From Chloroflexota bacterium (lineage in GTDB: Bacteria > Chloroflexota > Anaerolineae > Aggregatilineales > Phototrophicaceae), in assembly GCA_026708115.1 (NCBI GenBank), contig JAPOVL010000035.1:1-64000 (forward strand): 64,000 nt of DNA, in the 5' to 3' direction. Each line of letters opens with the position of its first letter. The first letter of the stretch is position 1. Positions 17,461-26,067 of this stretch are shown here, one piece after another. The notes under the pieces were generated by a model. That model did no database searches, was not told where the DNA came from, and worked only from the letters and a program-made list of their open reading frames with translations. The translations under genes and the position numbers were made by a program.

Positions 17461-18491
17461 CAATTCGCTCCCTTGATTTCCGCCTCTCGATAGGCATCGA
17501 GCACGACTTTCATCAATTCGCGCGCCACCTGGCCATCGGTCTGCGGTCGCGCGCCGCTATCGACGCAGTCGAAGAAATGCCGCACTTCTTCCGTCAGATC
17601 CAGCCCTTCGTCGCTGTCGAGCAAGACTTTGTCTTCGGAACCGGGTGCAGAGACCGTAATCTGCGACTGCCAGGGGCAGCGATAGCCTTCTACAGCCAGT
17701 TTGCCCAGGGGATTTACCGTCAAGGTGATGACCGCCCGCTCGCAATAAGCGCGCATGACGTACCAGCGATCCGGTGCAGGTGAAAACCAGGTATGTCGCG
17801 TTGTGCCAACCACGCCGTTCTTGAACTTGATCACGGAAATGGCGGTATCTTCGCCCTCCATCGGTATGCCGGCATGGGTGCCAACCATCGACACCGCTTG
17901 CGCTTCGCCGGCGATCCAAAGCATAACATCCAGCATGTGCGCCGAAGCGGAGAAGAATACGCCGCCGCCCAAAGTTGCCTTCTTCACGAACCAGCCGCCG
18001 GTGACGTATTCGCGATTGTCTTCATCCATGAAGGCGTCCAGCATGAAGAGCCGGCCGTAGTCGCCGCTGTCGACCACCTGCTTGAACACCTGCGTGCTCA
18101 CCCGATAACGATGGGGCAGCGCGATCATCAGCGTTTTGCCTTGATTGTCCGCTTCGGCGATCATGTCATCCGCTTCCTCCAGCGTGAGGGCGAAGGGTTT
18201 CTCCAGCAGCACGTGACAGCCGGCGCGCAGCGCATCCATCGTGATGGGATGATGCAAGTGATGCGGCACCAGAATGAGGGCGGCGTCGACGCGGTCCAAG
18301 CCATCGCGATAATCGCTGAGCACGTCGATATTGCCCGCGTCCTTCAAGGTCGCCGCGATATGCGCCGCGCGTTCCCGGTCCGGGTCGGCGGTCCACACGA
18401 CCTCGGCGCGATCGGAAAGCCGGTTGAGCGCCCCCACATGAAAAGGCGCGATCCATCCGCATCCGATGATCCCCAAACGATGTTTCTTCAT
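17460..18491 (-). CDS. Gfo/Idh/MocA family oxidoreductase
   Basis: A 343-residue dehydrogenase with Rossmann motif LGIIGCGWIAPFHVG at the N-terminus and the signature HVLLEKPFALTLEEADD. The C-terminal domain contains 'GGGVFFSASAHMLDVMLW', where a histidine usually takes part in catalysis. The ATG at 18491 is preferred over an in-frame start 45 nt upstream because it begins directly before the Rossmann strand. It is the fourth-to-last gene of the minus-strand operon, 11 nt after the D-threonine-aldolase-like gene and overlapping the next gene. Confidence 0.9.
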   Translation of the reverse strand: MKKHRLGIIGCGWIAPFHVGALNRLSDRAEVVWTADPDRERAAHIAATLKDAGNIDVLSDYRDGLDRVDAALILVPHHLHHPITMDALRAGCHVLLEKPFALTLEEADDMIAEADNQGKTLMIALPHRYRVSTQVFKQVVDSGDYGRLFMLDAFMDEDNREYVTGGWFVKKATLGGGVFFSASAHMLDVMLWIAGEAQAVSMVGTHAGIPMEGEDTAISVIKFKNGVVGTTRHTWFSPAPDRWYVMRAYCERAVITLTVNPLGKLAVEGYRCPWQSQITVSAPGSEDKVLLDSDEGLDLTEEVRHFFDCVDSGARPQTDGQVARELMKVVLDAYREAEIKGAN

Positions 18492-18502
18492 AACGCCAGC
18501 CT

Positions 18503-19609
18503 TTACTGCGACTTCCCGCGCGCGGCAACCGCCCACTCATCAATGACGCGATCGCCCTGCGTGATCGTCATGCTGTCGAAGAGATTGACCACCGGGCAGA
18601 TATGATTGGGAATGACCTCGACCCGTTCGCCGATTCGGGCAGGATCGTCGGGCGGCACGGCCGTGGCGCCGTGTTCCTCGCTCAAACTTCGCACTTCCCA
18701 ATCCGGATGCCCGACCACAATGCCATGCCCGGCCACCGGCGGCGACACCCCGGCCCGGTCGCTCGTCAGCGCTTTAGTGCCGGCATCGAGAATGATGCGG
18801 TCGGCCGCCGGACGTGTCGCCACCGTCGCCAACACGCGCGCCGCGCAGCGATCGGGACTGACGACTTCATGCAGCACTTCGCTGCGATCATAAAAGACAT
18901 AGATGCCCGGCCGCGTCTCGCTGACGCCGGCGACCGTCGCCGTGATCTTGGCAGTCGCCGTCAAACCAACGGATATGACCGGCACCTCGAGCCCGGACTT
19001 GCGGATCAGCTCGGCACTTTCCGCCATCATCTCGCCCGCGCCGAGCCCGGTCGCCCGCACCCGATCGGGGCCCCCCGCCAGTTGCGCGTGCCCCTCGTGC
19101 GTTAACAAGCCGGCGAAGCGCAAACCCGGCAGCCGATCGACTAGCTGCGCCAAATCGCGCGCCGGCTCGCCGGGCGCGACGCCGCAGCGGCTCAAGCCGG
19201 TATCGACTTCCACCAGCACCGGCAATTCGATTCCGTCGGCACTCATTGATTTCGAAAGCGCCTCGGCAATGTCGACGTGATCGACCACCGTGCTGATATG
19301 AGCCCGTTGGCATAGCTCAACCAAGCGCCGATGCTTCGCCGGACCGACCAGCGGATAAGCCACCAGGATGTCGCTGCAGCCGGCATCAATGAAAACTTCC
19401 GCTTCGCTGAGCTTGGCGACCGTCAAGCCCACCGCCCCCGCTTCCATTTGCAGCTTGCCAATTTGCGGCGTCTTGTGTGTCTTGGCATGCGGACGCAAGC
19501 CGATGCCCTCCGCTTCCGCGAAGGCAGCCATATCGTCGATGTTGAAGCGAAGTATGTCGATATCGACAATCAATGCCGGCGTATCCAGATCGTCCTTGCG
19601 CATCGCCAT
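18503..19609 (-). CDS. D-threonine aldolase / D-serine dehydratase-like PLP protein
   Basis: A 368-residue fold-type III (alanine-racemase-like) PLP enzyme. LDTPALIVDIDILRFNI opens the barrel and the PLP lysine lies in LRPHAKTHKTPQ near residue 45. The C-terminal D-serine-dehydratase-like domain has the metal-ligand pattern EEHGAT and, later, PNHICPVVNL (His and Cys). Known relatives split D-threonine-type beta-hydroxy amino acids to glycine plus aldehyde, or deaminate D-serine. Together with the D-aminoacylase-like gene in the same operon it suggests use of D-configured amino compounds. Confidence 0.85.
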   Translation of the reverse strand: MAMRKDDLDTPALIVDIDILRFNIDDMAAFAEAEGIGLRPHAKTHKTPQIGKLQMEAGAVGLTVAKLSEAEVFIDAGCSDILVAYPLVGPAKHRRLVELCQRAHISTVVDHVDIAEALSKSMSADGIELPVLVEVDTGLSRCGVAPGEPARDLAQLVDRLPGLRFAGLLTHEGHAQLAGGPDRVRATGLGAGEMMAESAELIRKSGLEVPVISVGLTATAKITATVAGVSETRPGIYVFYDRSEVLHEVVSPDRCAARVLATVATRPAADRIILDAGTKALTSDRAGVSPPVAGHGIVVGHPDWEVRSLSEEHGATAVPPDDPARIGERVEVIPNHICPVVNLFDSMTITQGDRVIDEWAVAARGKSQ

Positions 19610-20559
19610 CAGAACGCCAACACCCGCTGTGGATTGGTCACGAACATGGTTTCAACCTGGCTGTCGGTGACCCCGTGCGCCTTCTGCAGCTTGGGCACGA
19701 ACTGCGAATATACATAGGTATAATCGTCCCAGACATCGTCGCCGGAGGCCGCTTCGTAACCGTGAGCGAAGACAGCGGCATCGTGGCTGAGCATGATTTG
19801 CTCGACATAGCCCTTCTTGATGGCGTTGCCCACCACTTCCAGCCAGTGTTCATCTTCGTAAAACGCGCCCACCATGCCGATGCGGTCCATGCTGACATTG
19901 GCGCCCCGTTTCAAGACCAACTCGGAGCCGGTAATCGGGTCCGGCTGGCAGCCGATATGACTCAGGATGACCTCCTCGGGCATGACGCCTTCCGACTCAA
20001 ATATGTCAAGCTGTTCGGGACCCAGGCCATCGGTGGTATGCGTGATGATGGGACAGCCGGTCGCCTTATGCGCGCGGGAAGCGGCGCGCAAGACCTCTTC
20101 TTCTTTGGCGGAGATCTGGCCTTCGCCGGTCGCGCATTTGATCAAGCCGGCCTTCAACAAGGTCTCGCCCATGCCCTCAGTGATTTCACGGACAAACAGC
20201 GCCGCCATCTGGTCAATATCCATCAATTGCGCGTACAAGTGCATTGGCGCCCAGGACTCGTGAAAGAAGCCGGTGGAGCAGATGATCTTGACCTGGCTGC
20301 GGCGGGCGACATCATGAAAGAGATCGAGATAGCGCCCGGTGCCGATCGGCGTGCATTCGGTCATGGCGCCGATGCCGGAGGCATAAAGCGCATCCATCTT
20401 GGCCACCATGCGGTCCGCCATCTCCTCGCGGTCGAAGTCGATATACTTGGGGCGTCCCAGCAGGTCCCCCCAATCTACGCACAAGTGCTCGTGGATCAGC
20501 GTGCGACCCAACTCTTCCGGCGCGACATCGCCCGTAATCGTGCGTACTTTTTTGCTCAT
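19609..20559 (-). CDS. Phosphotriesterase-family metal hydrolase
   Basis: A 316-residue amidohydrolase-superfamily protein. Metal ligands visible are HEH in TLIHEHLCV, a lysine in LIKCATG that is the usual carboxylated bridging residue, histidines in PIITHTTDG and ILSHIGCQ, and an aspartate in IMLSHDAAV. Family members are lactonases and phosphoesterases. GGAGG lies 8 nt before ATG 20559, so that codon is preferred over the in-frame starts at 20574 and 20565. It follows a dehydrogenase and touches the D-threonine-aldolase-like gene; a lactonase step is plausible. Confidence 0.85.
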   Translation of the reverse strand: MSKKVRTITGDVAPEELGRTLIHEHLCVDWGDLLGRPKYIDFDREEMADRMVAKMDALYASGIGAMTECTPIGTGRYLDLFHDVARRSQVKIICSTGFFHESWAPMHLYAQLMDIDQMAALFVREITEGMGETLLKAGLIKCATGEGQISAKEEEVLRAASRAHKATGCPIITHTTDGLGPEQLDIFESEGVMPEEVILSHIGCQPDPITGSELVLKRGANVSMDRIGMVGAFYEDEHWLEVVGNAIKKGYVEQIMLSHDAAVFAHGYEAASGDDVWDDYTYVYSQFVPKLQKAHGVTDSQVETMFVTNPQRVLAF

Positions 20560-20575
20560 GGCCATCACCTCCAAA

Positions 20576-21553
20576 TCAATCGATTAATCTCACAGGTTTC
20601 CCACTGCGCGCCGATTCATAAGCGGCCTGCACGCATGCCAGGCTGCGCCTGCCGTCCTCGCCGGTCACGCAGGGATCGCGGTCCTCCAGGATCGCGCCGA
20701 CGAATTCGCCGATTTCTTTCTGGAAAGTATCGTCTCGTTCCCGACGTTGCAACCAGCTATGATGGGCATTGGAGAACTCAAGCGCCTTCCAGGTATCAAT
20801 GCGGATCGCCCCGCCGCTGCCGTAGACATCCAGATCGCATTTGAAGGGCAAGGCGAAATCGACCACCCAGTTGTGTATGGTCGTACCCATAGCGCCATTC
20901 TCGAAGCGCATCGCCACCACCGTGCTGTCTTCCACCGTCTTGCGCGCGTCGTAAGTCTCGGCATAAGCGAAGACCTCGACGATTTCCGAGCCCAGCAGCC
21001 AGCGCAGCCGATCAAAGCTGTGGGCGCCATTGACGTGCAAGACGCCGCCGCCGGCCTGCTCTTTCTGCCAGAACCAGCCCGGGATCTGCCCGCCCGTAGT
21101 CATGATGTCAACCGCCAGCGTCACTTGCCCCAGTTCGCCAGCGTCGATCAATCGCTTTGCTGTTTCCAACTCAGCATGAAAACGATGCGTGAAACCGAGC
21201 ATGAGCTTGACGCCCGCTCGCTTCTGCGCCGCCAGAATGCGATCGGCTTCTTCCAGCGAATTGGCCATCGGTTTTTCCAGCAAGATATGTTTGCCGGCCT
21301 CCGCCGACGCGGCCGCAACCTCCGCGTGCAGATGATGCGGCAAGGCGATGTATACCGCGTCCAGCGTCTCGTCTTCTAGGACCGCCCGGTAATCCGTCTC
21401 CCAGGCGATGCCATGCGGCTCCGCCAGCGCCCGAGCCGACGCTTCGACCAGATCGCAGATGACCGCGGTCTCCAGGTCCGGCACATCCGGCGCCGCTTCC
21501 ATGAAAGATCCGGCAATGATCCCGGCACCCAGCACGCCCAATCTGACTGGCAT
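20576..21553 (-). CDS. Gfo/Idh/MocA family oxidoreductase
   Basis: A 325-residue dehydrogenase beginning MPVRLGVLGAGIIAGSF, with the signature HILLEKPMANSLEEADR and 'GGGVLHVNGAHSFDRLRWLLG' in the C-terminal domain. The frame is open upstream through the permease gene, but the Rossmann fold fixes the start at ATG 21553, with the ribosome-binding site AAAGGA inside the end of the upstream permease gene. The first ten codons match the start of that upstream permease gene at 22443 at 23 of 30 bases, as discussed in the findings. Probably oxidises the sugar brought in by the 21559-25701 importer. Confidence 0.9.
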   Translation of the reverse strand: MPVRLGVLGAGIIAGSFMEAAPDVPDLETAVICDLVEASARALAEPHGIAWETDYRAVLEDETLDAVYIALPHHLHAEVAAASAEAGKHILLEKPMANSLEEADRILAAQKRAGVKLMLGFTHRFHAELETAKRLIDAGELGQVTLAVDIMTTGGQIPGWFWQKEQAGGGVLHVNGAHSFDRLRWLLGSEIVEVFAYAETYDARKTVEDSTVVAMRFENGAMGTTIHNWVVDFALPFKCDLDVYGSGGAIRIDTWKALEFSNAHHSWLQRRERDDTFQKEIGEFVGAILEDRDPCVTGEDGRRSLACVQAAYESARSGKPVRLID

Positions 21554-21558
21554 TAGGC

Positions 21559-22443
21559 CTATCCTTTCACCGCGCCTTCGCTCAAACCGCGCACCAGATA
21601 CCGCTGGAAGACAAATGCCACAATCACCGGCGGAAGCACCCCGATTGTAGTCGCCGCGGCCAGGGCATTCCAATTGACCTGCGCCAGATTGCGGAAGGAC
21701 ATCAGCAGCGGCGGATAGGTCAGCGAATTGGTCAGCGTCAGCGCGAAGAAGAATTCGCTCCAGGCTTCCATGAAGGACATGACGCCGACAGCGATCAATC
21801 CCGGGACAGCCAGCGGCGCCACTACCAGGCGGAAGGCTTGCCAGCGCGTCGCGCCGTCGATCAAAGCCATCTCCTCGATATCGCGCGCCAGGGTATCGAA
21901 ATACTCGCGCAGGATCCAAATCGTCAGCGGCAGAATGAATATGGTATAGGTGAAGATCAATGCCCATAGCGTATTGATCAGTTTCAGCTTACGCAGAATG
22001 ATGAACAGCGGCACAATCAAGCTCAGCGCCGGCAGTACCCGCGTCATCAGAATCCCCAGGTAGGCAAAGCGCGACAGCCGAAAATCAAAACGGGAAAACC
22101 CGTAAGCCGCCATCCCGCCTATGAGCAGATTCGACAAGACCACTGCCACCGATACAAAAGTGCTGTTGAGCAAGGCCGGCATCATGCGAGAGAACTCGGT
22201 CGTCGAGCCATAAGACCCGCGCTGCCCCGTTTCCCCAATCACGACCTCGCGGTAATTCTCTATCGTCGGCTCCTGCGGGATCCAGTGCGGCGGTTTCGCG
22301 CCCAGTTCGGGCGAATCCATGAAGCTGGTGATCAGCATATAGTAGACCGGGAAGCCCACCCAAAACAGCAGGCAGAAGAACGCGATATAGGTGGCCGTCT
22401 TGCGCGCGACAGCGGCGCCCAGGACGCCGAAATTGGCCGGCAT
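21559..22443 (-). CDS. ABC sugar permease, MalG type (copy 2)
   Basis: A 294-residue permease with six predicted helices and the EAA loop MALIDGATRWQAFRLVVAPL. It differs from the adjacent copy at 22449-23333 by only about 15 substitutions over the last 277 residues, two of them in the final 130. Its first ten residues, MPANFGVLGA, are unlike the other copy and unlike MalG N-termini, and resemble the MPVRLGVLGA start of the dehydrogenase that follows. Having two MalG genes beside one MalF gene is unusual. It may form an alternative heterodimer with MalF or be a recent redundant copy. Confidence 0.9.
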   Translation of the reverse strand: MPANFGVLGAAVARKTATYIAFFCLLFWVGFPVYYMLITSFMDSPELGAKPPHWIPQEPTIENYREVVIGETGQRGSYGSTTEFSRMMPALLNSTFVSVAVVLSNLLIGGMAAYGFSRFDFRLSRFAYLGILMTRVLPALSLIVPLFIILRKLKLINTLWALIFTYTIFILPLTIWILREYFDTLARDIEEMALIDGATRWQAFRLVVAPLAVPGLIAVGVMSFMEAWSEFFFALTLTNSLTYPPLLMSFRNLAQVNWNALAAATTIGVLPPVIVAFVFQRYLVRGLSEGAVKG

Positions 22444-22448
22444 TGTCC

Positions 22449-23333
22449 CTATCCTTTCACCGCGCCTTCGCTCAAGCCGCGCACCAGATAGCGTTGGAAG
22501 ACAAAAGCCACGATCACCGGTGGCAGCACCCCAATCGTAGTCGCAGCGGCCAAGGCGTTCCAATTGACCTGATGCAAATTGCGGAAGGACATCAGCAATG
22601 GCGGATAGGTCAGCGAGTTGGTCAGCGTCAGCGCGAAGAAGAATTCGCTCCAGGCTTCCATGAAGGACATCACGCCGACCGCGATCAGCCCCGGCACAGC
22701 CAGCGGCGCCACCACCAGGCGGAAGGCTTGCCGCCGCGTCGCCCCGTCAATCAGCGCCATCTCTTCGATATCGCGCGCCAGCGTATCGAAATACTCGCGC
22801 AGGATCCAAATGGTCAAAGGCAATATGAAGATCGTATAAGTGAAAATGAGCGCCCAGAGCGTGTTAATCAGTTTCAGCTTTCTCAAGATGATGAACAAGG
22901 GCACGATCAAGCTCAAAGCCGGCAGCACCCGCGTCATCAGCACGCTGAGGTAAGCGAAGCGCGAAAAACGAAAATCAAAGCGCGAAAAAGCGTAAGCCGC
23001 CATCCCGCCAATCAGCAGATTGAGCAATACGACAGATACCGAAACGAACGTGCTGTTGAGCAAAGCGGGCATCATGCGAGAGAACTCGGTTGTCGTGCCA
23101 TAGTCCCCGCGTTGGCCAGTCTGGCCGATGATGACCTCGCGGTAATTCTCGATCGTCGGCTCCTGCGGTATCCAATGCGGCGGCTTGACGCCCAGCTCGG
23201 GCGGATCCATGAAGCTGGTGATGAGCATATAATAAACTGGGAACCCGACCCAGAAGAGCAGGCAAAAGAAGGCGGCATAGGTCGCAACCCGGCGCGCCGC
23301 AACTTGCCAGCTTGTTTGTGACGAAGCGCTCAT
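22449..23333 (-). CDS. ABC sugar permease, MalG type (copy 1)
   Basis: A 294-residue carbohydrate-importer permease (CUT1/MalG class). It begins with a short polar segment (MSASSQTSWQVAARRVATY), then helix AAFFCLLFWVGFPVYYMLITS, and contains the EAA loop MALIDGATRRQAFRLVVAPLAVPG. It follows the MalF-type gene by 12 nt and precedes its near-identical copy by 5 nt. No ATPase gene belongs to this operon, which is common for CUT1 importers that share a multitask MsiK/UgpC-type ATPase encoded elsewhere. Confidence 0.92.
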   Translation of the reverse strand: MSASSQTSWQVAARRVATYAAFFCLLFWVGFPVYYMLITSFMDPPELGVKPPHWIPQEPTIENYREVIIGQTGQRGDYGTTTEFSRMMPALLNSTFVSVSVVLLNLLIGGMAAYAFSRFDFRFSRFAYLSVLMTRVLPALSLIVPLFIILRKLKLINTLWALIFTYTIFILPLTIWILREYFDTLARDIEEMALIDGATRRQAFRLVVAPLAVPGLIAVGVMSFMEAWSEFFFALTLTNSLTYPPLLMSFRNLHQVNWNALAAATTIGVLPPVIVAFVFQRYLVRGLSEGAVKG

Positions 23334-23345
23334 CGCATTGGTGGC

Positions 23346-24269
23346 CTAGCTGTAGGTCGACTGCGACCGATAAGTCAAGCGAACGAAGATCAAGCCCACG
23401 CCCATGGTGATCAGACCCAGCACGTTCGAGACCGCCGCCCCCATGCCCAGATCGAAGTTGATGAAAGAATAGCGATAGAGCAGCACAGAGATCAGCATCG
23501 TGGCGTCCCCGGGCCCGCCCTGGGTCATGATCCAGACGGCGTCGAATTGCAAGAAACCCAGGACGATATTGTAGAGCAGCACGATTGTCAGCGTCGGGCG
23601 TATCCAGGCAATCGTGATGAAACGGAAGCGCGCGCGCATGCCCGCGCCGTCCACCTTGGCCGCATCGTAGAGATCCTCGGGGATGGTCTGCAGCGCCGCC
23701 AGCAGCAAGATGGCGCTGAACGAAGTCTGCCGCCAGGCCGAGGCCATCGCCGTGAACACCAGCGCCCAGTTTTCGTCCGCCATGAAGGGTATGTACTTGT
23801 CGATCAAACCCAGGCTGTAGAGCAACCCGTTCAGCGCGCCGAACTGCGAGTGCACGACCCAGTTCCACAGCAAGCCAATCACGATCCAGGGCAGCGCCCA
23901 GGGCAGGATCAGCAAGGTGCGCCCAAGCCCGCGGCCCACAAAGTCTTCCACCAGCAGCACAGCGAAGAACAGGCCCATCAGTGTCGGCACGACGACAACG
24001 ATCGCCGCGAACTTCAAATTGATTTCGACCGCTTTCCAGAACAGCCGGCTGCTGAACAATTCAACATAGTTGTCGAAGCCAATAAAGGTCGTGCGATCTC
24101 TGATCAGATCGATATTGGAAAAGCTGTAGTAGATGGTGGTGACCAGGGGACTGAGAATGACGACAACGATTGTGATGATGGCAGGCGCCAGCAAGACATA
24201 GGGAATCCATTTGCGATCCCAGTGCTTGCGCTCTTGAGCGCTTGTCTTTCTAGCCTGCGCTACTGTCAT
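23346..24269 (-). CDS. ABC sugar permease, MalF type
   Basis: A 307-residue CUT1 permease: first helix VLLAPAIITIVVVILSPLV, then 'FIGFDNYVELF' typical of MalF/UgpA proteins, and the EAA loop DAAKVDGAGMRARFRFITI followed by the remaining helices. It pairs with one or both MalG-type proteins downstream. The ribosome-binding site is poor and the gene lies 127 nt after the binding-protein gene, with a stem-loop in between, so expression may be lower than that of the binding protein. Confidence 0.92.
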   Translation of the reverse strand: MTVAQARKTSAQERKHWDRKWIPYVLLAPAIITIVVVILSPLVTTIYYSFSNIDLIRDRTTFIGFDNYVELFSSRLFWKAVEINLKFAAIVVVVPTLMGLFFAVLLVEDFVGRGLGRTLLILPWALPWIVIGLLWNWVVHSQFGALNGLLYSLGLIDKYIPFMADENWALVFTAMASAWRQTSFSAILLLAALQTIPEDLYDAAKVDGAGMRARFRFITIAWIRPTLTIVLLYNIVLGFLQFDAVWIMTQGGPGDATMLISVLLYRYSFINFDLGMGAAVSNVLGLITMGVGLIFVRLTYRSQSTYS

Positions 24270-24316
24270 GGGAAGGGTCCTGCTACAAGATAGCCATCGC
24301 TAGCGCGGAAATTGAC

Positions 24317-24352
24317 GCCTGCGGCTTGGGAAGCAGCTCCCAAACCGTAGGC
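24317..24352 (-). other. Stem-loop between binding-protein and permease genes
   Basis: A 15-nt stem (GCCTGCGGCTTGGGA on the plus strand and its near complement) encloses a 6-nt loop; 14 of 15 positions pair in the minus-strand RNA, one as G-U. No T-tract follows, so it looks more like a processing or mRNA-stabilising stem than a full terminator. Confidence 0.55.
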
Positions 24353-24396
24353 ATTGACAATCGTGTTTATACGCTTGTCGCGGAACGGATAGCAAC

Positions 24397-25701
24397 TTAC
24401 GAGTCTTGCGCTCGCAATTCCACAACTTTGTCCGCCAAGCTCGTGACGGCGTCCGCCGGTGCCAGATTGCCCTGGAGCATGCGCTGGATTTCGTCGCCGA
24501 CATGGGTCTGGAATTCGCTGTACCAAGGCTGGTTGCGCGCCTGGACCACATCGGAGTTGTTGGCGAACATATCCTTGATCTGCTCGAAGTCGTAGTAGTC
24601 GCCGTAGTTGGCTTGCACTTCCGGATCGTCGTAGAAATCGGGATATGGTGCGCCCAAAGCAGCCGCCGCCGCCCATGACTTGTGCACGGAACGCTCGCCG
24701 TTGGCGTCCTTCCAGGTATAGAACTTGACCAGGTCCCAGGACCTGTCGACATTCGGACCATCGGACATTTGCACGACCTCGCCCATCTGGAAGGTCATGC
24801 CGTCGGAACCGGGCATGCGATCGGCGATGCGCAGGTGTTCAACTTCCGGCCCGCCGCCGCTGTTCATCAACTTCAAAAAGTAGTGATGCAAGACATAAAA
24901 AGCCGAAGTGCCGTTCTGCATGGCGGTCATCTGTTCGCCGGGCTGGTCGGTCAACTGGGTCGGCGACGTCATGCCGTCCTGGAACATGGCCTGCCACCAT
25001 TCAAACACGTCCGCCGTCCTGGAATCGTCGGCGAATGTCGGTTCGCCATCGGGCGAGAAGGGCGTGATGCCTTCCGACAACAAGTAGACCTGCAAGTATT
25101 CCTCGCAGAATTCCTTGATCCAATACGCCAGATAAGGCGCCTCTACCCCGTCTTCCTTGAGTTTTGCGCATTGGTCATAGAGGTCCTGTTTGCTCTGCGG
25201 CGGCGCATCAAAGCCGGATTCGCCCAGCAGGCGTTCGTTGTAATGCAGCACATGCACCGCGCTGAAGTAAGGCATGCTGATCAACTGGCCATCCGGCGTG
25301 GTGTAGGACGGCACGGAACTGGCGAACATTTCACCAAGCACGGCGTCGGCATCGGGCAGGTCATCCATGCGCCGCGCCCAGCCGGCATTGAAGAAACGCG
25401 TCGAGTTGTACTTGAAGTTGTAATAGACATCCATTTGCACGCCACCGAGAAGCTTGGTTTGGATACCGGTGGAGTAGCCTACGTTCGGGATGATATGGAG
25501 CTCAACCGCATTGCCCGATTGCGCGGTGTAATTGTCAAGATGGGCGCGAATAGTATCCGGTTGGAAATCCCATCCATAGAATTGAAGCGCATCCCCCTGC
25601 CCCAGCACGCTGCTGGCCGATACGCCACCCAGCGCCAGGGACGCAAGCCCCGCCCCCGTCGTCTGCAAGAACTGCCTTCTGGAAAGTCGTCTCTTGTTCA
25701 T
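24397..25701 (-). CDS. ABC sugar-binding protein, family 1, Tat-exported
   Basis: A 434-residue family-1 extracytoplasmic binding protein. It begins MNKRRLSRRQFLQTTGAGLA, a twin-arginine (Tat) signal with the motif SRRQFL, then an alanine-rich h-region (SLALGGVSASSVLG). Tat export implies folding in the cytoplasm before secretion, which is not the rule for sugar-binding proteins. GGAG lies upstream of ATG 25701; an in-frame extension to 25839 is rejected because it lacks homology and crosses the promoter. It heads the ten-gene minus-strand operon ending at 14632. Confidence 0.9.
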   Translation of the reverse strand: MNKRRLSRRQFLQTTGAGLASLALGGVSASSVLGQGDALQFYGWDFQPDTIRAHLDNYTAQSGNAVELHIIPNVGYSTGIQTKLLGGVQMDVYYNFKYNSTRFFNAGWARRMDDLPDADAVLGEMFASSVPSYTTPDGQLISMPYFSAVHVLHYNERLLGESGFDAPPQSKQDLYDQCAKLKEDGVEAPYLAYWIKEFCEEYLQVYLLSEGITPFSPDGEPTFADDSRTADVFEWWQAMFQDGMTSPTQLTDQPGEQMTAMQNGTSAFYVLHHYFLKLMNSGGGPEVEHLRIADRMPGSDGMTFQMGEVVQMSDGPNVDRSWDLVKFYTWKDANGERSVHKSWAAAAALGAPYPDFYDDPEVQANYGDYYDFEQIKDMFANNSDVVQARNQPWYSEFQTHVGDEIQRMLQGNLAPADAVTSLADKVVELRAQDS

Positions 25702-25829
25702 AATTTTTTCTCTGCTCCTCTTTTGGCTAAGCGGACATGAATAGGCAGCGCCGCGCCGATCAAAGCCTCGCCGCGCCGCTGCTTGCGCTAGTGAAGATTG
25801 AAAACAAAAAACAATTCGCGCATCTGCAA

Positions 25830-25858
25830 AATATAGCACCTCACAACCGACACTACAA
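25830..25858 (-). promoter_or_regulatory. Candidate promoter of the sugar-importer operon
   Basis: On the minus strand TTGTAG (25858-25853) and TATATT (25835-25830) are separated by exactly 17 nt, giving a roughly 120-nt leader before ATG 25701. Confidence 0.5.
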
Positions 25859-25874
25859 ATTTTCGTCAGATCCC

Positions 25875-25896
25875 GTCAGGGCAATCGCATCAAATT
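25875..25896 (-). promoter_or_regulatory. Shared upstream motif, copy 2
   Basis: Read on the minus strand this matches 36-57 at 21 of 22 positions (core GCGATTGCCCTGAC). It ends 16 nt before the -35 of the adjacent promoter, a position suited to an activator. Confidence 0.45.
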
Positions 25897-26067
25897 GTCT
25901 TTTCACCACAGGCGCGCCGAAGGGCGCGTAGACACAGCCCGTCGACACCAAGTGTAAGTTTTTTCCGGGCAGAACTTCTCTGGAATGCCGTACGAATGGG
26001 TGAAATTACTTGTCACGGAATCCAAAATTGAATTGAAATTTCACGATTCCTAAGATATGAACCGGTT

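Noticed and set aside
15451..17493. A 680-codon open frame on the plus strand
   Set aside because: It lies antisense to the rhamnonate dehydratase and aminoacylase genes, which have clear family motifs; its translation is rich in Arg/Ala/Gly low-complexity typical of antisense frames in GC-rich DNA.
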